A DNA stretch of 64,000 nt from Taklimakanibacter deserti (GTDB lineage: Bacteria > Pseudomonadota > Alphaproteobacteria > Rhizobiales > Aestuariivirgaceae): positions 372,001 through 436,000 of the forward strand of contig QORU01000003.1 of the NCBI GenBank assembly GCA_003574785.1, read 5' to 3'. Every line of letters starts with the position of its first letter. The stretch's first letter is position 1. Of the stretch, positions 35,351-43,423 are shown piece by piece. Under the pieces are notes generated by a model. The model saw only the letters and a list, made by a program, of their open reading frames with translations, searched no databases and was not told the origin of the DNA. A program made the translations under genes and the position numbers.

Positions 35351-35761
35351 ATGAGCGGGAAGGGCGAGGCCAAGATCACGCACCATGTGGCGAGCGGCAA
35401 AGCCCGCCTGCGCCATGTCTTCGTCAAGGACCTGATCGTCGACGCGCTCATCGGCATCTATCCGGAAGAAAAGACGACGCGCCAGAAGATCATCGTCAAT
35501 ATCGACCTCTCGGTGAAGGAAGGCGATAACCCGTTGAGCGACGACATCAAGAACGTCGTCAGCTATGAGATCGTGGTGAAGAAGGTCGAGGAGATCGTGG
35601 CGGCGGGTCATGTCGGTCTCGCCGAGACGCTGGCCGAGCTCATCGCAGCGGCGTGCCTGCGCGACAAGAGGGTGATGGCGGCGCGGGTGCGCATCGAGAA
35701 GCCGGACGTCATTCCCAATGCACGCAGCGTCGGCGTCGAGATCGAAAGACTCAGGGACTGA
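35351..35761 (+). CDS. folB: Dihydroneopterin aldolase
   Basis: A 136-residue FolB, with the family motifs DALIGIYPEEKTTRQKIIVNI near residues 31-51 and VSYEIVVKKV near 69. It converts dihydroneopterin to 6-hydroxymethyl-dihydropterin plus glycolaldehyde in folate synthesis, and often epimerises as well. A 20-residue basic N-terminal extension precedes the domain. It follows the FolM-like SDR by three bases, so both work in pterin metabolism. Confidence 0.9.
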   Translation: MSGKGEAKITHHVASGKARLRHVFVKDLIVDALIGIYPEEKTTRQKIIVNIDLSVKEGDNPLSDDIKNVVSYEIVVKKVEEIVAAGHVGLAETLAELIAAACLRDKRVMAARVRIEKPDVIPNARSVGVEIERLRD

Positions 35762-36007
35762 TCGCCTAGATCACGCACGTTTGTCTGCTACCGAGGCGAA
35801 AGCGGCTATTGTCGGAGACAGTTGCCATGTCGCGTAGGGGCCAAGAGCGGACGTTTACCGGAACGTTTATCGGAGTTAGCCCGCCCTGTGAAAAAGGTGT
35901 ATTGATGCAACCCCTCGACGATGGCCACTTTCGGCGAATCTTTACCACCGGCTAAGTCGCAGGCGGAGTGTGGGCGGCGATGCGTTTCAAGCGAAGGGAG
36001 AGGCGTC
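35762..36007. other. Intergenic region before the fibre-like gene
   Basis: About 245 bp with no convincing gene. Composition is mixed, and short direct motifs such as GGACGTTTACCGG and AACGTTTATCGG recur. It ends in an AGGGAG ribosome site used by the next gene. Confidence 0.4.
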
Positions 36008-37486
36008 GTGGCTCAAGTAAAAGGATTCGATCCGGCAATCAGTGGGCAGCAGCCCGAAGATATCAACGGAAATCCGGTCCCGGTCGGGGTTTGGGGTGAT
36101 TCCAACATAGGCGGCGGTGTGTTCGGCACGAGCGGAGTGCTGCCGCAAGGCACCAGCATTCCGATCGATCCACCGGCCGGCGTCGAGGGACACGGAGTAG
36201 ACGGCCCAGGCGTGGTCGGCCGCAGTCTTAACGACAGTGGCGTAGTCGGCGAAAGCCCCGGTGCGCCGGGAGTGCTCGCCCGCAGCATTACCGCGTCCGG
36301 ACTGCTCGGCGTGACATTCAGTCCCGACGATGGCTCGCAGGGAGTCTTCGGTTCTTCCACGACCGGCGGCAACGGCGTGACCGGTTTCGTCGGCGGCGCA
36401 ACGGGCACTATCGGAAGCAGCGTTCGCGGTATCGGTGTGCGCGGCACGACCGGCACCGGAGCGGCCGGTGTCCTCGGCCAAACCTTTGGTGGTAGCAGCG
36501 GCAGTCCGGGTCCGGCAGTGCTCGGCAGGAGCGATGTCGGCGTGGGCGTCAGCGGCTTCAGCGGGTCCACCGACGCCACCAAAGGTCTCACCTTCGGCGA
36601 AGGCTACGGCCACTCTTCTCTTCATTTCTCCGCCAAGTCGGGCGGCGGGGTGCTGGGTGTCAGCGTGCTAGGTAATGGCGTCGAAGGATTCACTTTCAGC
36701 TCCAGTCGCGACAAGCCCGACGTGGCGGCCGTGCGTGGCCAGAGTGCCAATGGCTTCGCTGGCCTCTTTGTCGGCAGGGTCCGCGTCACCGGGCATCTGC
36801 AGAAGGCCGGCGGCGGTTTCACCGTGGACCACCCGACGGATCCAGCGAACAAATACTTATCGCACTCGTTTGTCGAATCTCCAGAGATGCTCAACGTCTA
36901 TAGCGGCACAGTGACCACTAACCGCGCAGGCGTGGCCCGGGTGCGGCTGCCGGCGTATTTCGAAGCACTCAACCGCGACTTCCGTTATCAGCTCACCGTG
37001 ATCGGCGCGTTCGCCCGCGCCATGGTTTCCAAAGAGATCAAAGACAACGAATTCGAAATCCGGACCGACCCCGGCCGAGTGAAAGTCTGCTGGCAAGTCA
37101 CCGGGGTCCGCAAGGACGCCTGGGCCGAAGCAAACCGCTTGCCCGTTGAGGAGACCAAGCCGAAGGCGGAACGCGGCCGATATTTGCACCCCGAATTGTT
37201 CGGGAAGAAGGCCCGCGCCGTTCATCCCGTACCGGCCCCCCAGATACCCGATGCGCTGCCGGAAAAGCTGCGCGATCGGGCAGAAAAGACGCTGTACGAT
37301 CTGGCGAATGGGGGTGCCACCGGCAAGGATCTGCACGCGATCCTCGACCAAGCCAAACGTTCATTCGGCCAAGAAGCCGCAGCCGGGCGATCACGCTTCG
37401 AGATGCAGTGGCGCGTGGTGCAGGAAAGCCTGGAGGCTATGCCGATGGTGCGTCCGTCGGCGCCTAAGCGCAAGCGCAAGCGCTAG
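36008..37486 (+). CDS. Glycine-rich repeat, fibre-like protein with conserved C-terminal domain
   Basis: A 492-residue protein from GTG 36008, preceded by an AGGGAG ribosome site. Residues about 10-260 are low-complexity G/V/S repeats of the form GV-G-S or GVVG, suggesting a beta-helix or beta-prism fibre. Residues about 265-400 form a domain with DHPTDPANKYLSHSFVESPE and LNRDFRYQLT, which I have seen repeatedly C-terminal to such repeats in many phyla, of unknown function. A helical basic tail ends in Lys/Arg. No signal peptide or cell-wall anchor. Base use looks more even than in its neighbours, compatible with transfer. Confidence 0.75.
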   Translation: MAQVKGFDPAISGQQPEDINGNPVPVGVWGDSNIGGGVFGTSGVLPQGTSIPIDPPAGVEGHGVDGPGVVGRSLNDSGVVGESPGAPGVLARSITASGLLGVTFSPDDGSQGVFGSSTTGGNGVTGFVGGATGTIGSSVRGIGVRGTTGTGAAGVLGQTFGGSSGSPGPAVLGRSDVGVGVSGFSGSTDATKGLTFGEGYGHSSLHFSAKSGGGVLGVSVLGNGVEGFTFSSSRDKPDVAAVRGQSANGFAGLFVGRVRVTGHLQKAGGGFTVDHPTDPANKYLSHSFVESPEMLNVYSGTVTTNRAGVARVRLPAYFEALNRDFRYQLTVIGAFARAMVSKEIKDNEFEIRTDPGRVKVCWQVTGVRKDAWAEANRLPVEETKPKAERGRYLHPELFGKKARAVHPVPAPQIPDALPEKLRDRAEKTLYDLANGGATGKDLHAILDQAKRSFGQEAAAGRSRFEMQWRVVQESLEAMPMVRPSAPKRKRKR

Positions 37487-37554
37487 CGCTCGACTGCAAC
37501 GTCCCGCATCGTCTGCTCATGATACTGCTGTACAGATGATTGATACAGATCACG

Positions 37555-37584
37555 ATCACTTCAGGTCGGTCGACCTGAAGTGAT
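37555..37584. terminator. Perfect 14-bp inverted repeat between convergent genes
   Basis: Arms ATCACTTCAGGTCG and CGACCTGAAGTGAT flank a central GT, giving a strong hairpin with a four-base loop (GGTC). It lies 68 bp after the fibre-like gene and before the end of the pucR-like gene. There is no T-run, so it may be a factor-dependent bidirectional terminator or a protein-binding site. Confidence 0.6.
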
Positions 37585-37609
37585 AAACGTGTTCGGAATC
37601 TTATAATTG

Positions 37610-37657
37610 GCGCGTGATCGGACGGAAAACCGGTGCCCACTTTTCCTGATCACGCGC
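37610..37657. repeat. Intergenic hairpin repeat, copy 3
   Basis: Perfect arms GCGCGTGATC / GATCACGCGC with inner stem GGAAAA / TTTTCC, same family as 3571 and 14239. The right arm supplies the TGA stop of the PucR-like gene, giving the same C-terminal ARSA as the nucleotidyltransferase at 14280. Confidence 0.85.
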
Positions 37658-38954
37658 TACGTGCATCCGCTGCCGCGCAATCGGCGCCGAGCAGCAGCTC
37701 CGTCAGGTCGTGATAGCGTTGACCGTCGAGTCCGGTCAGCTCCCGGATGCGCTCGATCCGGGTGTAGACCGTATTCGGGTGTTTGCCGAGGATGCGGGCG
37801 GCCTTCTGCATATTCATGTCGGCGTCGGCGAGGGCACGTAAAGTCCGGATGAGAGCGCCGCCCGCCGCCCTATCCGCGTTGACGAGGAGCGCCACCCAGT
37901 TCGGGGCTGAGGATTTCACATATTCGGTGCCACGATGAACCAGCAGGCCGCGTATAGGCAGGCCTGCGAATTGCACGACGCGGTTCTCCACGTCGGCGAA
38001 ATCGAGAGCGATCGTCGCTTCATGCAGGGCTTTTGGGAGAAAGGACGTCGAGGGATGATCGGCGCTGACGCCGACAAGAACAGCCGGGCCCAGGACCAGA
38101 AGCATCGGGTGGATGCGCAGGGCGAGGTCGGCCTGCGGCGCCGTCCAGCCCGATTGCCGCCGTCTGGCCGAGACCACGGCGACCACAGCGTTGTTGCGCA
38201 TCCCGACGAGCATCCGGACCGGCAGGGCAGCCAGCGCTTGGGACAATGCATCGGCGATGCGCTCGGCGCGTGCCGGGTTCTCCATCTCGGCGGCGTTGAC
38301 GGGCTGAACGACGGCGATGCAATAGGCCTGGCGCTGCTCGAGATAGCCAGCGCGTTTCAAGAGCCGGGCGACACGGCCGTCTGATTCATCATAGCCGTTG
38401 AGGAGGATGTTGAAGAGCTCGCTGCGGCGATCCCCCTCGGCTTCCGCGAGCGCGCGCGTGTGATCGACATATTCGGCCGTGACGATGGAGCTGACGGTGT
38501 CGGTGTATTCGATGGCAAAGTCGGCGACCGCGGAGACCGCGTCTTCGAGGTTACTGCAGCCTGAGGCAAGGGCGGCATCGCGCATCCAGTGCGACAGGAT
38601 TCGATGGCCGCAGCGATAGGCGTGCAGGATCGCCTCGAGCGGAAATCGCTGTGCGGCGCGACGATGCGCATGGTCCTTGACGAAATCGAAGCCTTGGGCT
38701 TCGCCGCCCGCAAACAGCCGCCGGATTTCATCGATATGCTCGCACGTATGACGCGCGAGCTCCGGCACCACGTCGGGATTGCCTGAATTGGAGAACGCCG
38801 GAACTTCCGCCAGCACGGCGTCGCTGAGCATGCCGCTCATCTTTTGCAGGCTGCGCTCGAGGGGCTCTCGAGCGGCGGGAAGGACGCCGGTCTCGGCGAG
38901 CCGCTCCAGGGTCCGCCGAAACACCGCATATTCGGAAGGTCGATCGCCTGGCAT
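37650..38954 (-). CDS. PucR/CdaR-family transcriptional regulator
   Basis: A 434-residue regulator. The last 65 residues are the PucR C-terminal helix-turn-helix (MNMQKAARILGKHPNTVYTRIERIRELTG), typical of the family. The N-terminal 170 residues are helical, with no known sensor domain; the centre (about 185-330) resembles the GGDEF-like CdaR region. It is divergent from the small YCII-type gene. A perfect palindrome covers its start codon, suggesting autorepression. The C-terminal four residues derive from the intergenic repeat. Confidence 0.85.
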   Translation of the reverse strand: MPGDRPSEYAVFRRTLERLAETGVLPAAREPLERSLQKMSGMLSDAVLAEVPAFSNSGNPDVVPELARHTCEHIDEIRRLFAGGEAQGFDFVKDHAHRRAAQRFPLEAILHAYRCGHRILSHWMRDAALASGCSNLEDAVSAVADFAIEYTDTVSSIVTAEYVDHTRALAEAEGDRRSELFNILLNGYDESDGRVARLLKRAGYLEQRQAYCIAVVQPVNAAEMENPARAERIADALSQALAALPVRMLVGMRNNAVVAVVSARRRQSGWTAPQADLALRIHPMLLVLGPAVLVGVSADHPSTSFLPKALHEATIALDFADVENRVVQFAGLPIRGLLVHRGTEYVKSSAPNWVALLVNADRAAGGALIRTLRALADADMNMQKAARILGKHPNTVYTRIERIRELTGLDGQRYHDLTELLLGADCAAADARSA

Positions 38955-38971
38955 TGTGAAGTCTTCACAAT
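38953..38971. promoter_or_regulatory. Perfect 19-bp palindrome at the pucR-like start codon
   Basis: ATTGTGAAGTCTTCACAAT is a 9-1-9 palindrome whose left end overlaps the regulator's ATG. It is ideally placed to repress the reverse gene and may influence the divergent YCII gene. A second partial site (TTCACAGTGA) lies near 39030. Confidence 0.65.
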
Positions 38972-39071
38972 CGAAGGCGCAAATTTATCAGAATACCTGC
39001 CATGTTCAAGGGTTTATGCTGGTGATAATTCACAGTGAGGGACGCAAGCCAAAGCAGCGGAGGAGCAGCAC

Positions 39072-39386
39072 ATGGCGAAGTATCTGTTTGTCTATCATGG
39101 AGGAAAGCCGCCGACGGATCCTGCCCAGATCCAGGAGGTCATGAATGCCTGGGGCGCCTGGTTCGGTTCGCTCGGCGCCGCGGTGATCGACGGCGGCAAT
39201 CCTGTCGGCAAGTCGAGCACCGTCAGGTCGGATGGCTCGCTCGCCGACGGTGGCGGCGCCAATCCGGCAAGCGGCTACAGTCTGATCGAGGCGTCGAGCC
39301 TCGATGACGCGCACAAGAAGGCCAAGGGTTGTCCGCTGCTCAAGGCAGGCGGCACCATCGAGATCGCCCAGGCGATGGACATGTAG
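39072..39386 (+). CDS. YCII-related domain protein
   Basis: A 104-residue ferredoxin-like-fold protein of the YCII/DGPF group, recognised by the MAKYLFVYHGG opening, a W-x(3)-GSLGAAVIDGG strand and the SLIEASSLDDAHKKAKGCPLL helix. Usually of unknown function. A good GGAG site precedes ATG 39072. It is divergent from the PucR-like regulator and is its most probable target. Confidence 0.85.
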   Translation: MAKYLFVYHGGKPPTDPAQIQEVMNAWGAWFGSLGAAVIDGGNPVGKSSTVRSDGSLADGGGANPASGYSLIEASSLDDAHKKAKGCPLLKAGGTIEIAQAMDM

Positions 39387-39430
39387 GATTTGCGATACGA
39401 TGCAGGGGGACGCGAGGGCGTCCCTCTTAT

Positions 39431-40201
39431 CTACAACCCGCGAATACGGGCGCGCCAGCGCTTCACGATTTCCTCGGCATCGGCGCTGCCGCCGCCGACA
39501 TTGGCGCTGCGATAGATGTCGACATCGATGCCGCGCCGCGCCAGGTTGGCCACCGCTTCCGCCATGATCGCATTGACGATGAAGGCGCCGGATATGGTCG
39601 AGGTCGAGCCCATGCGCTTGTCGGAATTGGGAATGGTCAAACAGGCATCGCCATAGGGCGCGTGATTGTCGATGACGAGATCGGCGACCTCATGCAGCAT
39701 GCGCCCGCTCTTGTGGCGCGAGGTGACACGGGCGGCATGATCGCTCGAGGTTATGGCGATCGTCCTGGCGCCTTTCTCGCGGGCGAAGAGGGCGGCCTCG
39801 ATCGGAAAGGCGTTGCGGCCCGAATTGGAGGCGATGAGGACGACGTCCTTGGGGCCGATCGGATAGTCCTGCAGCACGACCCGGGCATAGCCTTCGAGCC
39901 GTTCGAGCACGGTGGAGCGATGAGCGCCCTGATGCAGCATGAGTGCCGGATCGAGGATCGCCTGGACCGGAGCGGCCCCGCCGGCGCGATAGAACACCTC
40001 CTCGGCGATCATGTGGGAATGACCGCTGCCGGTGACATAGACGAGGCCGCCTTGCGCCAGCACGTCGGCTATCCATTCCTGCGCCTTGGCCAGCTTGTCA
40101 CGCTGTGACGAAACCAACTCCTTCAGCATCGCGGTGATGCTGTCGTAATATTCGTCGGTCAGCGTCGTCATGCCGGTCGTGCCACCCCTCACATCATTCA
40201 T
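39431..40201 (-). CDS. SIS-domain phosphosugar isomerase-like protein
   Basis: A 256-residue SIS (sugar isomerase) protein, related to the UPF0309 type. Core motifs are GLVYVTGSGHSHMIAEEVF near residue 52 and VVLIASNSGRNAFPIEAA near 119. SIS proteins bind phosphosugars such as glucosamine-6-phosphate. It starts immediately after the GntR stop (ATG 40201; GTG 40207 is also in frame), so it is co-transcribed. Role with the GH84/ABC operon is inferred: isomerisation, deamination or etherase activity on an imported amino-sugar phosphate. Confidence 0.78.
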   Translation of the reverse strand: MNDVRGGTTGMTTLTDEYYDSITAMLKELVSSQRDKLAKAQEWIADVLAQGGLVYVTGSGHSHMIAEEVFYRAGGAAPVQAILDPALMLHQGAHRSTVLERLEGYARVVLQDYPIGPKDVVLIASNSGRNAFPIEAALFAREKGARTIAITSSDHAARVTSRHKSGRMLHEVADLVIDNHAPYGDACLTIPNSDKRMGSTSTISGAFIVNAIMAEAVANLARRGIDVDIYRSANVGGGSADAEEIVKRWRARIRGL

Positions 40202-40207
40202 CGACAC

Positions 40208-40972
40208 TCATTCCGTGATCTCGGCGATATATTCGTAGCGGTCGCCGCGATACCAGCTCATGGCATCTTCGAGCACATTGCCGGCGGCGCCATAGCCGAT
40301 GCGGTGGATGGCGAGCACGGCGGCACCGGGCTTGACGCCCAGATGCTCGGCAATGTCCGCCGGCACCTCGGTCGCCTTGAGGCTTTGCATGATGCGCCGC
40401 GGCCGCCCGCCCATCGCATCCATGCGGGCGTAGAGCGAACCCGTTCCGTCATAGTCGGCGCCGACCGCCTGCAGCGGGAAGATCGAACGGTCGAGGCCCA
40501 TCACATCGTCATCCACCTGGCGCAGGCGGGTGAGCATCATCATCTGCGTGCCGAAGGGCAGGCCGGTGCGAAAAGAGATGTCGGGGGGCACCGGCATCAC
40601 CTTGAGCTCGAGAATGCGCGAGGTGGGCTTGAGGCCGCGGCTCAGCATGTCATCGGTGAAGCCGGTGAGCCGGGTGATCGGCTTGAAGATGCGGTTGGCG
40701 ATGAAGGTGCCGGCGCCGGGACGCGTCGCCACATAGCCGTCCTTGGCCAGCTGCTCGAGGCTCTGGCGCAAGGTCGAGCGCGAGACACCGAGCTCATGCG
40801 CGAATTCGCGTTCGGGCGGCAAGGGCCGCCCGGCTCCCAAAGTGCGATCCTCGATCGCGGACGTCATCGCCATGACCAGCCGGATGCCGAGCGGGCCTGT
40901 CAAATTATCCATGCGGCGGCGGATTTCCTGAGTCTCAGTCATTGGCACCGGTTTGTGGAACTTGCTCACCAT
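40208..40972 (-). CDS. GntR/HutC-family regulator with UTRA domain
   Basis: About 254 residues from ATG 40972; starts at 41023 and 40942 are also possible, and none has a clear ribosome site. The winged helix (PPEREFAHELGVSRSTLRQSLEQLAKDGYVATRPGAGTF) is GntR. The UTRA-type effector domain (about 100-250) is the class that binds phosphosugars, as in NagR/DasR. Divergent from the ABC importer operon, hence its probable repressor. A perfect ATACCGGTAT palindrome lies just upstream of the chosen start. Confidence 0.82.
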   Translation of the reverse strand: MVSKFHKPVPMTETQEIRRRMDNLTGPLGIRLVMAMTSAIEDRTLGAGRPLPPEREFAHELGVSRSTLRQSLEQLAKDGYVATRPGAGTFIANRIFKPITRLTGFTDDMLSRGLKPTSRILELKVMPVPPDISFRTGLPFGTQMMMLTRLRQVDDDVMGLDRSIFPLQAVGADYDGTGSLYARMDAMGGRPRRIMQSLKATEVPADIAEHLGVKPGAAVLAIHRIGYGAAGNVLEDAMSWYRGDRYEYIAEITE

Positions 40973-40995
40973 AAGGTGATCCGATGCCGATGACA

Positions 40996-41005
40996 ATACC
41001 GGTAT
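40996..41005. promoter_or_regulatory. Candidate GntR operator
   Basis: Perfect palindrome ATACCGGTAT. A related ATACCAGTA occurs at 41179-41187, just before the ribosome site of the binding-protein gene. The two could be paired operators for the divergent GntR-type regulator. Short length makes chance possible. Confidence 0.4.
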
Positions 41006-41201
41006 GGTTTTGGAGCGCTCCATTTCGGCCCGGTAAGGTTGTGATATTGCATGATAAATTCAGAATATGTGAAGTATAACAACATGATGAGTTTACTTAT
41101 CGTAAGGGCAGAATATTTCCGGAAGATCATTATAAAACCCTGGACTAATACAGAGCAGTCCGATAGCATGCCAAAAACATACCAGTACGGAGGATGTGAT
41201 G

Positions 41202-42497
41202 ATGGCCAGGAAAGAGCGCGCATACAGGGCTTTTCCACTCTTGGCCCTGGGCTCGCTCCTCTTCGGCAGCATCGCCATCGCCACCCATGGCGCCGAAGCC
41301 GGCGAAGTCCGCATCACCCATTCGATCACCGGCGGCGCCCAGAAGGAGGCGCTCGACTCGATCATCGCCGATTTCGAGAAGGCCAATCCCGGCATCAAGA
41401 TCAAGCAGATCGTCTATGACGACGATCTCTATTCCGACACCGGCCTCATCACCCAGCTCAAGAGCTCATCGCCGCCCGAGATCTATTTCCAGTGGGCGGG
41501 TGCGCCCATCGGGCGCGATGCCCGCGAAGGCTTCGCGATGGATCTCACCGCCGCCATGGGCGAAGCGGGCTGGAAGGACAGCTTCATCGCGCCGGCCTTC
41601 TCAAGCCAGATGGGCGCCGTCAATGACGGCAAGCCCTATCTCGTGCCCATCACGCTCGATGTCACCAATGTCATCTGGTACAACAAGCAGCTCTTCAAGG
41701 AAGCGGGCATAGAGGCGCCCAAGGATTGGGCGGCGCTCGTCGATCTGACCACGAAGCTCTCGGGCTCCGGCAAAACGCCGTTCGTCATCGGCAATCAGGA
41801 ATTATGGCCGCTCGGAAACTGGGCATCGCATATCGCGTCCCGCGTCGTGCCGCCCGCCGATTACGAAGCGGCCTTCCGCCTCGATAAGCCCTTCAACACG
41901 CCCGACTTCGAAAAGGCCCTGACCCTCGTCGATGAATTGCGCAAGGCCCAGGGCTTCAACAAGGACATCGCCGGATTGGGCGCCGACCCGGCGATGAACA
42001 CCTTCTTCCAGGGGGCCGCCGTCATGCATCCGATCGGCTCCTGGCTCGTCTCCTCGGCGGCGGAGCTCGCCGACAAGGATTTCGACTATGACGAGTTCAA
42101 CACCCCGCTGATCGATCCCGCACATCCGTTGAAGGACAGCGTGATCGGCACGCTCACCGGTTTCGCCGTCGGCGCCAAGAGCGCAAATCCGCAAGAGGCG
42201 CTGACGTTCCTGCGTTTCTTCACCACCCCCGAAAACCAGGTCAAATGGGCCGAGGCCGGCAGCTTCAGCCCGGTCAAGGGCGTGATGGAAAAGGCCAAGC
42301 TCGACCCGAAGACGAAGGCCATGGCCGATCTTCTCAACACCGCCCAGTCGCTCGTGCCGCCGCCCGACACGACCTATCCGGTCGAAGTGGCGGAAGCCTA
42401 TTACCAGGCCGCGGCCTATGTGGCGGGCGGCGAAAAGACGCCTAAAGACGCGCTGATCTGGCTCGACGACCGCGTGAAAGGCATGCGCAAGCAGTGA
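41202..42497 (+). CDS. ABC sugar-binding protein (family 1)
   Basis: About 431 residues with a signal peptide (basic KERAYR, hydrophobic stretch, cleavage near AEA-GEV) and a typical carbohydrate-binding fold (DFEKANPGIKIKQIVYDDD, WYNKQLFKEAGIEAPKDW, GAAVMHPIGSW). Start codons ATG 41202 and 41199 are both near an ideal GGAGG site (41189-41193); 41202 gives the better spacing. Periplasmic receptor of the importer whose permeases follow, coupled by GTGA overlap. Substrate predicted to be an amino-sugar glycoside from the GH84 and SIS neighbours. Confidence 0.88.
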   Translation: MARKERAYRAFPLLALGSLLFGSIAIATHGAEAGEVRITHSITGGAQKEALDSIIADFEKANPGIKIKQIVYDDDLYSDTGLITQLKSSSPPEIYFQWAGAPIGRDAREGFAMDLTAAMGEAGWKDSFIAPAFSSQMGAVNDGKPYLVPITLDVTNVIWYNKQLFKEAGIEAPKDWAALVDLTTKLSGSGKTPFVIGNQELWPLGNWASHIASRVVPPADYEAAFRLDKPFNTPDFEKALTLVDELRKAQGFNKDIAGLGADPAMNTFFQGAAVMHPIGSWLVSSAAELADKDFDYDEFNTPLIDPAHPLKDSVIGTLTGFAVGAKSANPQEALTFLRFFTTPENQVKWAEAGSFSPVKGVMEKAKLDPKTKAMADLLNTAQSLVPPPDTTYPVEVAEAYYQAAAYVAGGEKTPKDALIWLDDRVKGMRKQ

Positions 42498-43423
42498 CCG
42501 GGAGCGGCTCTGGGAACCATTCCACGAACTCCGAAAGTGCGACAGGAGCGATAAGGGCCGGTACGACGGGAATACTCTTCGTCGTGCCGGCACTTGTCTT
42601 ATATGCGGCCTTCGTCCTGTGGCCGCTCGCATCTTCGATCTATTATTCGATGACCGACTGGGACGGCATCGGCCAGGCGCGCTGGATCGGCTTTGCCAAT
42701 TTCGAGCGCGCCTTCAGCGACAAGATCCACCTCGCCTCCTATCTCCATGTCAGCCTCTACATATTGGGCACGCTCGTCTTCGAGGTGAGCTTCGGCCTCT
42801 TCATGGCGGTGCTGCTCAACAGCGACCGGCCCGGCTTCGCGACACTGAGGGCGCTGTTCTTCTCACCCGTGGTCCTCTCCATGTCGGCGGCGGGCGTCCT
42901 GTGGACCTTCGTCTTCGACTACCGCACCGGCATCGTCAATGCCGCGCTCACCAATCTCGGCCTCGCCAGTTGGGCGCAGCCCTGGCTGTCGCAGCCCGCA
43001 ACCGCGCTCCTCTGCGTCATGCTGGTCTCGGGCTGGAAGTTCGCCGGCCTCTACATGATCCTGTTCTTCGCAGCGTTGAGGCGCATTCCGCGCCATCTCT
43101 ATGAAGCAGCACGGCTCGAAGGGGCCGGCGCCATCTGGTGCTTCTTCAAGATCACGCTGCCGCTCCTCAAGCAGAATGTCCTCGTCGCCGTGCTGCTCGC
43201 CGTCACCGGCGGCTTCGCCGGCTTCGACCTGTTCTTCACCATGACCGACGGCCAGCCCTACAATTCGACGGAAGTGCCGGCGACCTGGATCATGAAGCAG
43301 GCCTTCGACAATGATCAGCTGGGCTACGGCATCGCGCTCACCGTGATCCTCACCATCGTCGTCTGCCTGATCTCGCTCGTCTATCTGCGTTATGCGGAGC
43401 GGGGCCATGTCGTCGAATATTGA
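42494..43423 (+). CDS. ABC sugar permease, MalF-type
   Basis: A 309-residue permease with about six helices and the EAA loop YEAARLEGAGAIWCFFKITLPLL near residues 204-226. GTG 42494 overlaps the binding-protein stop by 4 bp. The first of two permeases in a carbohydrate uptake transporter-1 system. Confidence 0.9.
   Translation: MTGSGSGNHSTNSESATGAIRAGTTGILFVVPALVLYAAFVLWPLASSIYYSMTDWDGIGQARWIGFANFERAFSDKIHLASYLHVSLYILGTLVFEVSFGLFMAVLLNSDRPGFATLRALFFSPVVLSMSAAGVLWTFVFDYRTGIVNAALTNLGLASWAQPWLSQPATALLCVMLVSGWKFAGLYMILFFAALRRIPRHLYEAARLEGAGAIWCFFKITLPLLKQNVLVAVLLAVTGGFAGFDLFFTMTDGQPYNSTEVPATWIMKQAFDNDQLGYGIALTVILTIVVCLISLVYLRYAERGHVVEY

Noticed and set aside
37540..37553. FNR-type box as promoter element
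   Set aside because: It lies between the ends of convergent genes, so it controls no known start; kept only as a low-interest observation.
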